Of a stretch of 64,000 bases of DNA, positions 1-12,200 are shown in pieces. A program made the translations under genes and the position numbers. The notes below the pieces were generated by a model. It did no database searches, was not told the DNA's origin, and saw only the letters and a list, made by a program, of their open reading frames with translations. Source of the stretch: Breviolum minutum Mf 1.05b.01 (lineage: Eukaryota; Sar; Dinophyceae; Suessiales; Symbiodiniaceae); NCBI GenBank assembly GCA_000507305.1, contig DF239644.1:133492-197491 (forward strand), written 5' to 3'. Position 1 is the first letter of the stretch; every line of letters begins with the position of its first letter.

Positions 1-178
1 TCAAACTGAAAGCTATAAGTAAGTTTTTGAGAACTTAATTTCCTGATTTGGAAATGTTTCCTGATTTTGAATTTTTTACACTGCTTAAATTACATTGCTT
101 AAATAAGCTTTGATTTTGGACATCAACATTGCTTAAATTATATTGCTTAAATAGTACATGTACTAAATAAGGCATATT
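1..178. other. AT-rich stretch with repeated TTGCTTAAAT
   Basis: No gene is visible. The motif TTGCTTAAAT or a one-base variant occurs four times between about 80 and 155. It directly abuts the point where copia reverse transcriptase homology begins, so the retroelement appears 5'-truncated or interrupted here: no integrase or gag coding is visible upstream within the window. Confidence 0.5.
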
Positions 179-725
179 GGAGCTCCAGGGAAGTGGGAAA
201 TAGTTTCAACTGATGTTCGTCGTGCTTTCCTCCATGCACCGAGGTTGGAACATAGTGGCAGAACCACTTTCATCGATCCACCGATGCTCCTTCAAAAAAT
301 GGGAATCACTCGGCCAAAAGAGGTGTGGCGTGTGACTGGCGCTTTGTATGGGCTATGTGAGAGCCCTTATATTATCACTGGGCAGTACATCGCGATGGTG
401 TTCTTCAAGGCTTGTCTTGGGAAAAGGACCAAACTCGATTCTAATTTCAAGAGTCTGAAGAGCGAAATCTTTGGCGGATCGTTGACCTCACCAACCATGC
501 TACTTGTGCATCTATGTCGATGACTTGCTGCTGACTGGACCTGATTGGGTTGTAAGTGGAGCCTTGGAAGCTATCAAAGACACTTGGGAGGTTTCAGCTC
601 CAGAATGGGCAGATGAAGATCATTGGATGCGTTTCTGTGGCTTTGAAATTCGACGTCTACCACAAGGAGGTCTGGCTCTTGGACAACCTTCGTATGTTCA
701 GGACTTGCTGAACAAGCATGCATGA
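179..725 (+). pseudogene. Copia reverse transcriptase, frameshifted
   Basis: This is the RNA-directed DNA polymerase of a copia element, which would copy element RNA into DNA in cytoplasmic particles. The first frame reads KWEIVSTDVRRAFLHAP from 191, then VWRVTGALYGLCESP, and ends at 521. The catalytic IYVDDLLLTG box lies in a second frame from about 507, and that frame stops at 725 after YVQDLLNKHA. At least one frameshift separates the two parts, and the segment between ESP and YVDD has lost most recognisable residues. It is clearly non-functional as it stands, with flanking RNase H in yet another frame. Confidence 0.85.
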
Positions 726-824
726 GGTCAGTGGTTTTGAGTCTCATCCCTGTGGAAAGATTCCTGAGGGTGAGGATGAGATTTTTAGTGTCGAAGATCT
801 CCGAACTGCTCAGGGGTATATGTC

Positions 825-1530
825 GGCGAACTGCAATGGTTGCAGGGCAGGACACGTCCCGACCTTTGTTACGCAATTTCAATCATGTCCAGACTTCTGC
901 ACCGAAAACCTCGTACCGTCACTTCTATGGCCAAGCATGTTTTGAAATACCTCCATCGGACAAAAGATTTTGCTTTGTGGTATACTCCTTGCAAGGCTGA
1001 AGATTGGGGGGAGAACAATGTGCTGCATCTTCACAGATCGATGCATCGTTTGGAGGTGTACTGCGATAGCAGTTTTGGTTTGGAGCATGAAGGAGGCAGG
1101 AGTGTTCAAGGAACTTTGATCGAATGGGCCGGGTCTCCAATTCAATGGTCCAGCAGCCGCCAGCCTCTCGTGGCTGCATCTACGGGTGAAGCAGAGTTGC
1201 TGGGGTATTCAGAAGGTCACCAACAAGGTCTTTCCATCGGTGCCATCTTGAACACATTGGAAATCAAACCTACCTATGTCTTGTACGGTGAATGCAAATC
1301 TGCTTTGAGTCTGGCATCCACAGACTCTGGACCGTGGCGCACTCGACATTTAAGGTTGAGAGCTCACAAACTTCGAGAAGCTTTGAGATTGCATTCACCG
1401 GATCCCACTCAAGAACCTGAATGGTCAGCAAGACATTTGAGTGGCATTGACCTTGTTGCGGACGGCATGACAAAGCCGCTGTTGGGTGCTTCTTTTTTGA
1501 GGTTTGCAAAACGGTTGAGCTTGCATGGAT
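825..1530 (+). pseudogene. Copia RNase H domain
   Basis: The RNase H domain degrades the RNA strand of the RNA:DNA hybrid during retrotransposition. It begins with GELQWLQGRTRPDLCYAI, the usual copia RT-to-RNase H linker. Visible active-site boxes are VYCDSSF (Asp), STGEAELLGYSEG (Glu), YGECKSAL, and LVADGMTKPL (final Asp). The third box is normally YGDNKSAI in copia elements; here the Asp is replaced by Glu, which would be expected to impair catalysis. The frame stays open well beyond the domain, to 2399, which is unusual for a decayed copy. Upstream RT is in another frame. Confidence 0.85.
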
Positions 1531-1599
1531 CTTGGCTCAACAATTTGGAGGATGGAGCTACCTGTTTGAAGAAGTGCAATCCATCCAACCCGCCTTTTG

Positions 1600-2569
1600 T
1601 CGATGATGCTGATGAAGGAGTGGGTAGGCAGTTGGTTGCACTTGGTTCACTTTTGATTCGTGGTTTTTCAGCAGTTGTGGCGAAATGTGGTCACCTTTTG
1701 ATTGCTGCTGGAGCAATCATGATTGACAGGTTTGAGAATGAGAACTTGGATGTTCAGAGGGGGGAGACCAACAATCATGATGGTCCTCGGCTTTGTGCCT
1801 TTCGTGCTCAAGGTCCTCATGACCAAGCCCCTGTTCGCCCCTCGAGAAGGCCTGTGGAGCCCCAAGCAAGTCGACGTGGCTACGCAGCTTGCCCTATGGA
1901 GCACAGTGAGACTCCGAGTCAATCTATGCAGTCAGATCAGGAGTTCGAGGGTACCTCCATGGGGATCATGCTGCTCTACAACATCCTCCTGGTGGGAAGG
2001 ATCGCTGGATGGTCCTTGAAGACCGCTGGCTGGTGCGTGTTCATGGAGAAACACGTAGAAGGAGTTTCCAACCGATTCATCGGTCTTGTCCGGTCCAAGC
2101 AGAGCAGATTGGTAGTGGTCGTTGCACTTTGCTGTATCCTATGTCTGATCCTTCATATGCCAATCGCCAATGCAGGCATGACACTTGGACTTCAATGGAT
2201 CTTTGGACAAAGGATTTTCTTTGGAAGGGCTACACCATTTTCGAGCTCAAGAACAACTTGGCAGAAAAGGAGACTGATTCTAAACAAGAACCGGTTGGAG
2301 CATCATCTATGCCAGGTTCGCAGCAATCAGTGCATGTGGAGAGTGGCATTCTGGAAACATCCTATGGTTTTGTTGGTGTGGCTCAAGCACCACCTATGAT
2401 GTATGCACCAACTTCATATCTTCGAGATCCGACATCATCCACTGTCACCGTGAACGTGAATGTTGCTGGTGGTGCCACAGCATCATCTTCTAGTGTTCCA
2501 CAGAGGCAGACTGAGTTTCAGTCCCCTTCGTCTGTGGATTCTGAATTTGAGATGGTGGATGAAGATTGA
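1600..2569 (+). pseudogene. Copia polyprotein C-terminal tail with membrane segment
   Basis: Downstream of RNase H, coding-like sequence continues for about 300 codons across frame changes. One frame contains a strongly hydrophobic segment at about 2110-2180 (LVVVVALCCILCLILHMP), a likely transmembrane helix. The last frame reads from about 2190 to 2569 (TWTSMDLWTKDFLWKGY ... SVDSEFEMVDED) and ends in an acidic Ser/Glu/Asp-rich tail with a clean TGA. Tails with membrane helices after RNase H are not typical of plant or yeast copia. I infer a lineage-specific extension or an env-like tail; function unknown. Frameshifts near 1720 and 2190 break it. Confidence 0.5.
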
Positions 2570-2631
2570 GTCTAAGGTCCTGAGCAGTGGTGTGTAAACC
2601 GGGGGTGGTTTTGCACGCCTCCCCTAACCTT

Positions 2632-2649
2632 CCGGACCTGTCGGTCCGG
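2632..2649. other. Perfect 7-bp hairpin CCGGACC-tgtc-GGTCCGG
   Basis: A GC-rich perfect stem of 7 bp with a 4-base loop lies 63 bases after the retroelement stop codon, in an otherwise moderate-GC region. It could belong to the 3' untranslated region or LTR of the copia element. No regulatory role can be shown. Confidence 0.55.
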
Positions 2650-3655
2650 GGGCCCTCTTTTCGCTGGCATTGGTTTCTAGGTCGTGTGCAGGCCTTCACG
2701 ATGTTAGCATGGGTGCTAGGTCTTGAGCAGGCCTAACTTTCTTTTGCAGTTGTTCTTGCATGTCCATTGACTATGTGATCACGCTTTTGGCAGCGACTGT
2801 TTTGTGGGGTCTTTTGGAGCATAATCCTTTGGCTTTCTGCTAGCAGTTCTGAGTCCTGGGCAGGCTCTTTTGACCTCTACTACGTCAAGCGTCTGAGGTT
2901 TTGTGTTTGCTTCTATCCGCAGTGAGAAGCCTATACAGTTAAGGGAACTGTATATGTGTTTTGGAAGGCCTTGAGCTTGAATGCATCTCAGGCGTCCGTC
3001 CCACTTGAATGTGGCAATCGGCCACATGGGGGAGTGCGTGGAACAATCACCATTCCTTTCTTTGTTTTCTTGGATGTCAGGTTCAGCTGCGTGATAGTCA
3101 GTGTGAATTGCAGAACACCGTGAAACTTGGCCATAACCGAAGGCCTTTCATAGCTCAAAGTAAAAAGAGTTGCTTGTGCACTTCGCATAAAAACAATCGG
3201 GGGTTCAAAACAACCCTGAAGATCCAAAAACCTTTAATTAAGGTGTACCCCTTAAATTGAAAACGCTTGATTTTTTCAATTTACAGGTTAAACCTTTAAT
3301 TTAAAGGTTAGATGTTTCGCCAAAAAAAACTACTAACTAAGGAAAAACATTTACTTAGATGTTGTGAAATTTGAAGGTTTTTTTGGAAAACATGCTCAAA
3401 ATGCTTTGCTGTCACACATCTTCCACTTATGTTTTTTTGTTTCAGAAACCTCTTTGCAGCTCATGTCTCGCGCAAAACTTCAACAACAAAGCTTTGCCTG
3501 CAACTTTGGCAGTGTCATGCCCTCTTCTGGAGCGCATTGACCTAGCAGCACTACCCCCATAGTCTTCGTCTCTGTATGTCCAAGTCTTTGTGGGGCTACG
3601 CAGGGATTGTACAAGCGCAACACCAAATGAATTTTCGGTTTCATTCTCCAAATGG
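2650..3655. other. Non-coding stretch
   Basis: I see no supported gene. The stretch contains short A/T runs and TTTAATT-like repeats at 3230-3320 (AACCTTTAATT motifs, three close copies). Open frames here lack coding character. Confidence 0.5.
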
Positions 3656-3659
3656 AGCT

Positions 3660-6480
3660 TCTGACATGTCATTCAAAGCTGCCAACACAATGGCCAAACG
3701 TGTGGCTGCATCATTCATAACCGCCTGAGAATAATCTTCCAGCAAACCTTACATTTGATTCAACAAGCGCGCGACATTCAGGACAGTAGATTCCACTTCG
3801 CTGCCGGGGTCCAAAAATTCTTCTGAAGCAAGCACAAGAAATGGCACTAAGTGGCGACATTCTGCTGGCTTGGTTGGAGTCGTACTCTTTTTGCGAATCA
3901 TAGTTTCAGTCAATGTGTTCAGCTTGTTTTGAACTGTGTTTTCTTTGTAGAACTTGTTCAGCTTCTTGTACAATTCGCTGATGCGAGCCTTCACATTTGC
4001 TCCAGGAAGTTCAGAAAACGTTGCCGCTGATATCTGCAGAAACTCCAAGATCCATCACATGGAGCCAGTCCAGCTTGAAGAAATGAAGGGAAATGCTGGC
4101 AGGGAGAACAATGGGCTGCAAGCTAAGCCTTGTCCAAAAAGACGAGTGATAAAGTCATGGGTTGTGAATGGCACCCTCCATGGTGCTGAAGTGGTACAAT
4201 CCTTCATGGTGATGGGAGTAGCTGGGCAAAGCCAACAGCAACCAGCCAGGCGAAAAACGTCCTTGAGCATCTTCCAGTCTCCTGCGCAGGGGCTGTGACA
4301 CAAGGAGACAGGCAGGCTCCTGAAAACTTTAAAACAACAACAGCAAAACAAGTAGTCTTCAGATTTGGGTCAACATTGCTTGCAGCTGCAAAGGCTTTCC
4401 ACTCCATTTTTTCCTCTGGAGAGGGTCATCCTTACTGCAAGGACGGCCATCATGCCGCTGGGATGGCGCATCCCCAGAAAAAGGCATTCCAGAGACCAGC
4501 AAAATACTGTCAGAATCGCATCCATAGTTCTGTGTTTGACTACGACATGTTGCTTCAAGCCAAATAGGGGTATGCAAATATTCCTTTTGGAGCCTTGCAA
4601 GCAAGGGAAACTCAGACTCAAGACATTCAGGGATGCGCGCGGTCCGAGTTTCATGGAACACCATCCATCCACAAACCAAGTCGAACCAGTTTCTCAGCTT
4701 CAGTCTGCAAAATGTCTGCTATTCTTTGAAGGACATCCATGTCCTCCGTAGGCAAAGAATCCAAATTTCGAAACTCAGAAATATCAGAATATTGGTTGAA
4801 CTGGTGCAAGATTTCGTGAGGTAAAAGGAAAGGAAAAGTTTTTCTTTTTCTTGCTGTTCTTTGTCAGACCAGCAAGGGATGGAAGCCCAATATAGCTGGG
4901 GCCACTGGTGCTCTTTCGAAATTTCCCTCGTCAAATCCCTTGCGCTATTCAACCCAGGTTGGTGGTTGCCAGCCAAGTCAGACACATTTGCAGCTCCAGC
5001 ATCCATGCCAATCCCATTGCTTCAGCCGAAAAAAGCCATGGTCAGAGTTGAAATCGAGCAAAACAGTGCTAGAGAAAAACAATCTCCTGACAAAACAGGC
5101 CAGGAGAGAAACAATTTCCTGACAAAACAAGCCAGGAGAGAGCAATCTCCTGAAACATTAAGCTTTATTCTGTCATTCGAATGGCTTGCTTCTCTATGTC
5201 CACTTTGAAAAAGCCAGACTTGAAGTTGCTTCTGTGCTAACACACCATGTTCTCTTTCACCCACCCTCAGCAAACCCAAACTCTTTCTCAGACTTTTGCC
5301 ACACAAGATGCAATTTGTTGCGATGGAAGCTACAGCAGCAAATCTGCAAGATGGTCTCAAGCCAGCCAACCACGGGCTCGCTTGTGCAACAAGGTGATCT
5401 CATCCAAGTGCTCAGTCGCTTTGCAGCTCCACTCAGAAGTTTTCTTCTCCTGCTGCAAAGACTTGTCTTCATCCAAATCCGTCTTGGAAAGTTTCCCTGC
5501 AGTAGCCACAGCACTGCGGAACTTGTCCAAGAACTCAGCAAAGACAACAGGCTGCTTGTTGTAGCCAGCCAGGTTAGAGGGCATGCTGGCTTGCAGCTGT
5601 GCCTTCGACCTGTGACCGTCAGTGAAGTGGCGCTCCAAGCGTTTGATGCCGGAGTTGGCAACTTTGACAGTAGCAACAAAAGCCACTTTCTTGGGGTACT
5701 CCACCTTCACTTCCAAAGGTGGGTCTTTCACTGCCTTTGACAGCTGGGATTGGTCCAAGTCAGCACCTGCCTGGAATTGCTTCTGGTCGGAAGTCACAAC
5801 TCTACTTGAACTTTCTTGTTGTGCGCGGTAACAGTAGCGGCTCAATTCCTTGACCTTGTGCTCCTTGACTTGGACTTGACAAAGGCGCTTACTTGGGAAA
5901 GGAGGCTTGGGAGAAAACAACCTATGCTTTAGAAAGTCAGAAAAACATACCTAAGGAACACAAAAAAGACCCAGTAAACCTACCTTCTAGGACTTCTTGC
6001 TTCACTTTCTTGATTTCAGAGCGTGTCTCCGTGTATTGACCAAACCACTTCAAATTGGTCAAACCATGGGCTTTGAACTGCTGCAAGAAGCTTCTTGCTG
6101 TTGTCCAAAGTGCGGTACACCTGCAGAAGGCAAAGTGTGGACACAGAAACCTTGTGAGGAAACAAGTATCGACAGTTGAAGTGGCACTTTAACATCCTCA
6201 AAGTTTGGGGACAATAAATTGCTGGAAAACATCTTGGTGCAAAACATTTTGGTGGAAAACAACTGGAAACATCCAGCCTCAAGAGCCTCAAGAACCTTTT
6301 GAGCTTCATGAATTTGTTCACCATCTGGGTGCTGACAGATTCATCTGCAGCATCTGGCGCTTCAACAGCAGTAGTTGCATTCTTCTTATCTTCTTGTTTT
6401 TCAGTCCTCTTAATCCTTTTCTTAGGATTAGGCTCAGCTGCTGGCTCATTTGTTTTCTTAGCAGGCCCCATGGCTTTCAA
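3660..6480 (-). pseudogene. Degenerate dinoflagellate transposase-like gene (CWLC family), multi-exon
   Basis: Reading on the minus strand from 6480: a basic N-terminus (MKAMGPAKKTNE..., NLS-like PKKRIKRTEK), then TRSEIKKVKQEVLE near 6000, a long exon at 5920-5357 (basic, helical), LPTEDMDVLQRIADILQ near 4770, LNVLSLSFPCLQGSK near 4630, and KMLKDVFRLAG-CCWLCPATP-DCTTSAPWR at about 4265-4190. It ends with a helical C-terminus at 4048-3660 (ELPGANVKARISELYKK, VPFLVLASEEFL). From memory this order matches a multicopy dinoflagellate family with a Cys-pair (CWLC) core; the relation to DDE transposases is inference. The copy is broken: TGA after DGVP (4651-4653 on the complement), and frame changes near 4640 and 4460. 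Confidence 0.6.
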
Positions 6481-6489
6481 GTAGGTTCA

Positions 6490-7665
6490 AAAATCCTTCT
6501 GTTCACAAAGGACAACTGGTATCAAGAATTTTCCTGGACACTGAGCCCAAGAACATTGCAATACAGAAGGTGTATCAACAGGATCTTCAAGATACTCTTG
6601 AACAAATATTTCAAAGAAGCAAGTATCTAGAGACAAGAAATGAAATTGAAAGACCCCAATGATGCAGAAGCAATTTCAAATTTGTGCACTGAGACATCTT
6701 GACCAGAAAAAAGAATTCAGAAGCCTGCAAAACTCTGACCTTTGACATTTTATCATGACAGAGTTGCGAGAATTCTCAACTTAGATTTGTCCATGCTTTT
6801 TTACCACAACGAAAGGCAAATATCTTCTTTCTATCTTGGCAGTGCTTTGTACATGATATTGTTTGTTCTCTTCTTTGTTTCATTGAAACAGAAGCCCACA
6901 TAACGCAAACAAACACAAAACCTGAAAACACTGTTGAACACATATGTTCTGAAGAAGGGCATTCTGCGAGCTCAATCTCAGGGTAGTCAGCGATCAGGTT
7001 GCCTCTCTTGGTTGCCGAAGCCTCAGAGGGCTGCTGTGGATGATGCTGACGCCGTTGTGAAGGGAACGGATCTGAAGGAATACATAACATGTTTGTCAGA
7101 TGAGGCAGCTTCTAACAAGAAAATGTAAACTCATACAAATGTCACCGTTCGTGTTTGTTGGCACTTGATGCTGGGAAACCGCTCTTGCCACTGCAAGTCC
7201 ATGATCAGAGTAGGGCGGGGCGTGTTTGGAAAACTTTTGTATGACATGAACTTAAATACCTTTTCATCGCAAGGACGCTTTCCTGCACAATTAAAGAAAT
7301 ATTTTTTCAAAGATATTACGAAATGGTTTGCTTACCCACTGGGACTCGTTTTTTGCATAAAACACTTCTGCTAATGCTTTCGCTTTCTGGTGAAAGAAAC
7401 CTGTAGCGCAACTAAAGTGTTTGCAGACAACATTTCTGCTTGCGGGACGGGAGTGGCGGAAAAGAGAAACCAGACGGTGGGCTGAGTTCTGCTGAAGGAT
7501 TAGTAGTTCCATTTTGAAAAGAAGATACTCAAAGATTTAAAATGAAATGGCATGCGCCCCACTCCGGGCACCAACATAAACCCTTTCGTTTCATGTTGCA
7601 ATATTGTCTAAAATTTTTCAGTTCCTCAACGGTTGATCTGGTGGATCAGTCAGTAGATTTTCCAG
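6490..7665. other. Non-coding, low-complexity stretch
   Basis: No supported gene. A short plus-strand coding-like piece reads LSLRVVSDQVASLGCRSLR-like sequence near 6980-7060 with DDADAVVKGTD, too short to assign. The rest is AT-rich without clear splice or coding signals. Confidence 0.4.
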
Positions 7666-7684
7666 AAAAATCAAGAAACATCAG

Positions 7685-8145
7685 GAACATACAGGTTTTT
7701 AAAGTACAAGCAAGTTGAAAAATAAGAAAAGCCAAGTTCAAATAAGAAGGTGGTGGGTAAAATCATGATGTTCAGTGTGGGGTACCAACTTATCTTTTTT
7801 GAAAAACCTGGTTCAAAATAAGAAAAACCAAGTTCAAAATAAGAAGGTGATGGGAACAATCAGGATATTCAAGGAGTGGAGTACAATTTGTTGAAAAACA
7901 AACAAGTTCAAAATAAGAAAAACCAAGTTCAAAAATAAGGTGGTGTGCAAAATCATGACTTTAGAGTGGGGTACCAGTTTTCAAAACCCAAGTTCAAAAT
8001 AAGAAGGTGGTCGTGCCAACCCTATTTATTTGAAAGCAAAGTTCAAAATATAAAGGTGGCCCGGAAACTCCAGCTTTTTTCGAAAAACCAAGTCCAAAAC
8101 AAGAAGGTGGCAGGTAAAAGCATGATTTTCAAAGTGGAGTACCAA
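7685..8145. repeat. Irregular tandem repeat of AAGTTCAAAATAAGAAGG
   Basis: The core CCAAGTTCAAAATAAGAAGG or close variants recur near 7735, 7830, 7922, 7988, 8037 and 8087. Spacing shrinks from about 95 to about 50 bases. Units also share a GTGGGGTACCA or GTGGAGTACCA segment. The decreasing spacing suggests successive deletions inside a longer ancestral unit. No coding sense is preserved across copies. Confidence 0.8.
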
Positions 8146-8339
8146 GATTTGGGCGCAGGCAGTTTTTCAACCGCGCCATTTCCGCGTCCCACAATCACAA
8201 AGCTGTTCTTTTTTGCCGAGATTGCGATCGAAAGCAGCAATGCACTGGAGCATGAATTAAGTAGGCGATGTCGAGCAAGCGACCGCAACCACTACCCGCA
8301 ACCAGTTCCAGCGCTTGTTTCGTTGCAACATTCACTATA

Positions 8340-8945
8340 CAGCGCACCTTGACTTGCTACTGCACCTTTGACTTCGTACTGCACCTTCTTCCAGTTCAAT
8401 CAATGTACTCGCAACCCTCATAATACTTGTTGATGGCAGTTTGCCAACGATAAAATTGTTTTTCCCATTCCCTTTCGGATGGGATGCATTTTTGGGGTGA
8501 CTGGGTCCGACTCAGTCCTCATCTCCATGTGAGTGAAATATTCTGGCTTTGTCTTGTGGGGAGAAATTTTCTGTTCGTTTTTCTTCTTGCAGAGCATTTG
8601 CAATTGAGATCTTGGTTGACTCCCCCATGCTTACTACTTCTCCTTGCAGACACAAACGCTTCAGAGAGAAAATCCAAATCTCGGATTCCTATATGTTCTC
8701 TGATTCGGATCGGACACAGTCCACTTCCTAGATGCCTGAAGTGTCAGATTTTGCCATGATCAGCAGAACTTAAGGTGAACTTTCCGATCCTAATCTCTCC
8801 TTCTTCTTGCCAAAACTTTATGCCGTTCATTGTTGTTTTGCCGAAGAATACGTGTTTGAGAGGTGCAGTACCAGAAGAAGGTGCAGGATACCACTGAGAG
8901 GTGCAGTACCAAAGAAGGTGCAGTACCAATGAGATGCGCAGTTCC
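8340..8945. repeat. Dispersed GGTGCAGTACC motif cluster (first of several)
   Basis: The near-palindrome GGTGCAGTACC or its complement GGTACTGCACC appears several times at 8340-8395 and 8869-8945, separated by short spacers such as AAAGAA or TGAGA. The same motif recurs at 12290-12305, 12565-12650 and 13740-13775, always outside the best coding-like segments. It behaves like a short interspersed or unstable minisatellite seed. No function can be assigned. Confidence 0.7.
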
Positions 8946-9201
8946 AAAACCACGACAGGTCACCCTCCTTGAAAATTAAGCCAAAATACTGGCACAGTCT
9001 GAGTGGCGCACAGTAAGGCCAAGTGCAAAAAAGCTTGTATCAATCAAGTCCCAGGTCTCCGAGTAAATGCAACAAGTCACCTTGAAATGCAACTCGAGAA
9101 GCAACGTTTTTTGGTTTGAAAATACATCTTGAAATGCACGACAAACAAGTTTTGAATTGCATTTATTCCATTGGCTGCTACACTTGTGCCAGCTCACGAT
9201 G

Positions 9202-12200
9202 TCATTCCATACTTAATAGGAATTTCAGCAATGAACTCACCAAGTTCTTCCATGACATCATCAGGAATGCATCGCGGGGTTTGGACACTTCATGGATTTG
9301 AGATCTTCCATCCCGCTCGCTCCTTGACAAGGTTCCACCTGTCCAAGCTCCAGTGTGGACTTCTTTCAAGGAATCCCTCCAAGGCATGCTGACGCATGCT
9401 TTGGCCATGTGCAATTCGTTGCGGTCGTTCCAAACGTTCGGCTATGGCGCGTGCTTGAACTTGAACTCAAACCGATGGCCCTTTGATTTAATGGAAACGT
9501 GCAATGTGGCAGAGCCAATTTTCGCACCATCGATGGAATAAAATATTGCTTTGCTGACACGCGCTTTCTGGCTCTCATTCTTTTCAAACCTCCGGCATGG
9601 CTTTATTGCTTTTCACTTTAGCTTTTGGTCTTCCACACTTTGTTCCTTTCTCGAAAGCTTTCCTGTCAATTTGCCATTGACAATTTGTGTTCTGAATCCG
9701 TTTTCAAAAGCATTGCATCTTAGACTTGCGCAAATTCACTTTTATCTTGCGGGTCCAAGTCTTCAAAGCCGAATTCATCCCACTCATTGCCAAGTGCATC
9801 ATCGCTCAGACTTCAACATTTGATTTCTGCGTGTGTTTCACTTCATCTTGCAATTCATTGTTGTTGTTCTTCTCCAAAGCGATGACGTTGAGCAACACTG
9901 GACAAAAGGTCATTCAATGTCAATCTCGAAATGATACCACGCTCTTTCCAAGGAATTCCTCTGAGATTGGCAAGCAATACCACCCACTTGCGTTTCTTGC
10001 CATTCTTCAACAGCCTGGGAGAAATAAATTGATGTGAAAGAGTTTTCAAACGAAAACAACAGACAAGGGTGGCAAACTGAAATTGATTTAGAAAAAAGTG
10101 CATCTAAAATACCAAAGAACGAAGCCGAGCGCAAATAGAAACAGGACAGTGGCATCTCATTTCCAGTTGGGTGGAACACTAAACTTGCCTTGAATCACCA
10201 TCCAGGAAAAAGGTTTGCGCACGAATTTCCATTCAGCCCTGCCTTTTGGTCCGAGGAAAAATACATGTCACCGTCAGATTCAAATTGAACCAATGGCCAC
10301 ATCAATGCTGCCCAAGTGTTTTGCCCCATACACAACCATGTTTGTTTCTTTGCATCCTCCGTCGCATCTTCAGAACTGCATCGAAAAACTTCATGTGGCG
10401 TGCCAAATTTGCACAAATATCCATCTTGAAGAGAGACTTCACTACCTTGCAAAGAAAAACCAGAATGGCGAAACCATTGCAGCTGCCCCTCGTTCCAATG
10501 TCTCTTCAGTCACTGTGCGCCAAGTTTTTTTTCCCATCAAAAGATGCCAATGTGTGTGCATTTATTGATCGAGCCTGAAATGCTTATTTTGTATTTTCCA
10601 GATCCTTGTCTGTCAGTTTTGTTTTGCTCATTCCTTCAAAAACGTTTCATGAGAAATCGAAGACGGATGATTGATCCCGATTTGTTCCGGAAACAATCGA
10701 CTGAATCTTCTCACATGTGGGCTTTTCATTGTTGTTGCTTTCGGCATCCTTCGGAATGTAGCCATGAGTAATGAATGTCTTCAATGGTCTTTTTGGTTGC
10801 CAGAGTTTGATTCAATATTGCAATCAACTCCTTTGTCGAACTGTTGTTGCAACCTGCAATCTCAGATGCATCCATCAGAAATCTCGTCGGATGATTCAAA
10901 ATCAAACAAAAATCCCGATGTAGCATTTTCACATGCGGGTGTGGAGCTTCTTCTGAAGATAATTTCTCTTCAAGTTCAGGTAGCTATGTGTGTTCACATT
11001 CCTTTTCCTCTCTACAGATTTCTTTGACCAAGATGCAAGATTAAGGAGGATGGCTGTATCGTGCGATAGACCACAACCTCATGCTCATAAGATGGCGTTT
11101 TTTATTTTCAACGCTTGTCGAATGGAACTTCCAGCAGCTGGGCAGACATGCGTCGTTTTTCTTCACATCTTGGGTCAGAACCAACTGACCACTGGCAATG
11201 CCCTGCGAGCATTGAATCTGCTTCTCCCGTTTCGTTTGTTGTTGCACGATAAAATTTTCCGTTGCACAGGACATGAAGTCCATCAGATCTTAACGCAAAG
11301 TGAGAAGCAGTAAATTCAAACAGGAGCTGGCCTTCACTTTGGTCTTTCTTCTCGTGCGAGCGCCCAATGCCGTGAAGGCAAGCAAGTCTGAAAACAGCAC
11401 TTCAGACGACCCAACTTTTCAGAGTGTAATTTCTCCCAGATTGATTGAATATGCTCCTGCGCCCCCACTCGTCCGCAACGCATATACATGAAATTGCTAG
11501 CTTCACCATGAGTGCCGATAAAAGCAAGAAATGTGGTCCATCGACAAGCAGATTTCAGGCCAATAGCCTGCATGCGCAATGCATGTGTTGAAACTGAAGC
11601 ACAGTCGTGGTCAAAGAAGACATTCGTCGGAGCATGTTGTCTCTCAGTTCGTTGCGAACTACTTCAATGGATTGAAAGAGTGACAATCAAGAAAGCACAG
11701 GTTGATGACACATGATCATTCATTCATTTGGATTGCTTGGAGAGCTGAAAGAAGTACTTTTCTCAGCAGACCCTTCAAAAGGAATGGAGTCATTAAAAGT
11801 TTGCGGAAGGAAGTATTGAAAAGTATTTTTCTCAGCAGACCCTCGAAAAAGAATCAAGTCATTAAAAACTTTTCCGATACTCTTGAAAGATTGTTCAACA
11901 TGCGGCTTGAAATTGTCATGAAGCCATTTCCATATTGTTCTGTTCATCCCGGCTCACATCCCCATTTATTTCTGGTACATATCTCAATGTCCAAATCGGC
12001 CGCGCGTCTAACTGGTTCTGATGTCCATGTCTCCTCTGTTCCTGGCCATGTAGACTGAAATAGTAAATTGTTTTTTCCATGCCTCATGCCTTTCTGTTGT
12101 GCATCAAGGATTGTATAATTTGTGAAAATTTTTTGATGCAGACATTGGAGGAAACAACTTGGTTTCACAAGTTCACATTCTACCACATCACACACAGTAG

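Larger units (their letters stand above)
179..2569 (+). mobile_element. Degenerate Ty1/copia retrotransposon, pol 3' part
   Basis: The segment carries the end of a Ty1/copia polyprotein in the family's usual order: reverse transcriptase palm, then RNase H, then a C-terminal extension. The copia signatures STDVRRAFLHAP, ALYGLCESP, YVDDLL, GRTRPDLCYA and DGMTKPL are readable on the plus strand, but in three different frames, so the element cannot make an intact protein. Gag, protease and integrase are absent upstream. No pair of long terminal repeats was found by eye. It is either a truncated fossil or a copy whose 5' half was lost to rearrangement. Confidence 0.88.

Noticed and set aside
2585..2660. 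Start of a 3' LTR after the copia tail
   Set aside because: A TG start and hairpin are present, but there is no second copy upstream and no identifiable polypurine tract or primer-binding site.
4139..4265. Plus-strand open frames over the 3.7-5.9 kb region as genes
   Set aside because: The minus strand carries the conserved family blocks, and the plus frames are their shadows.
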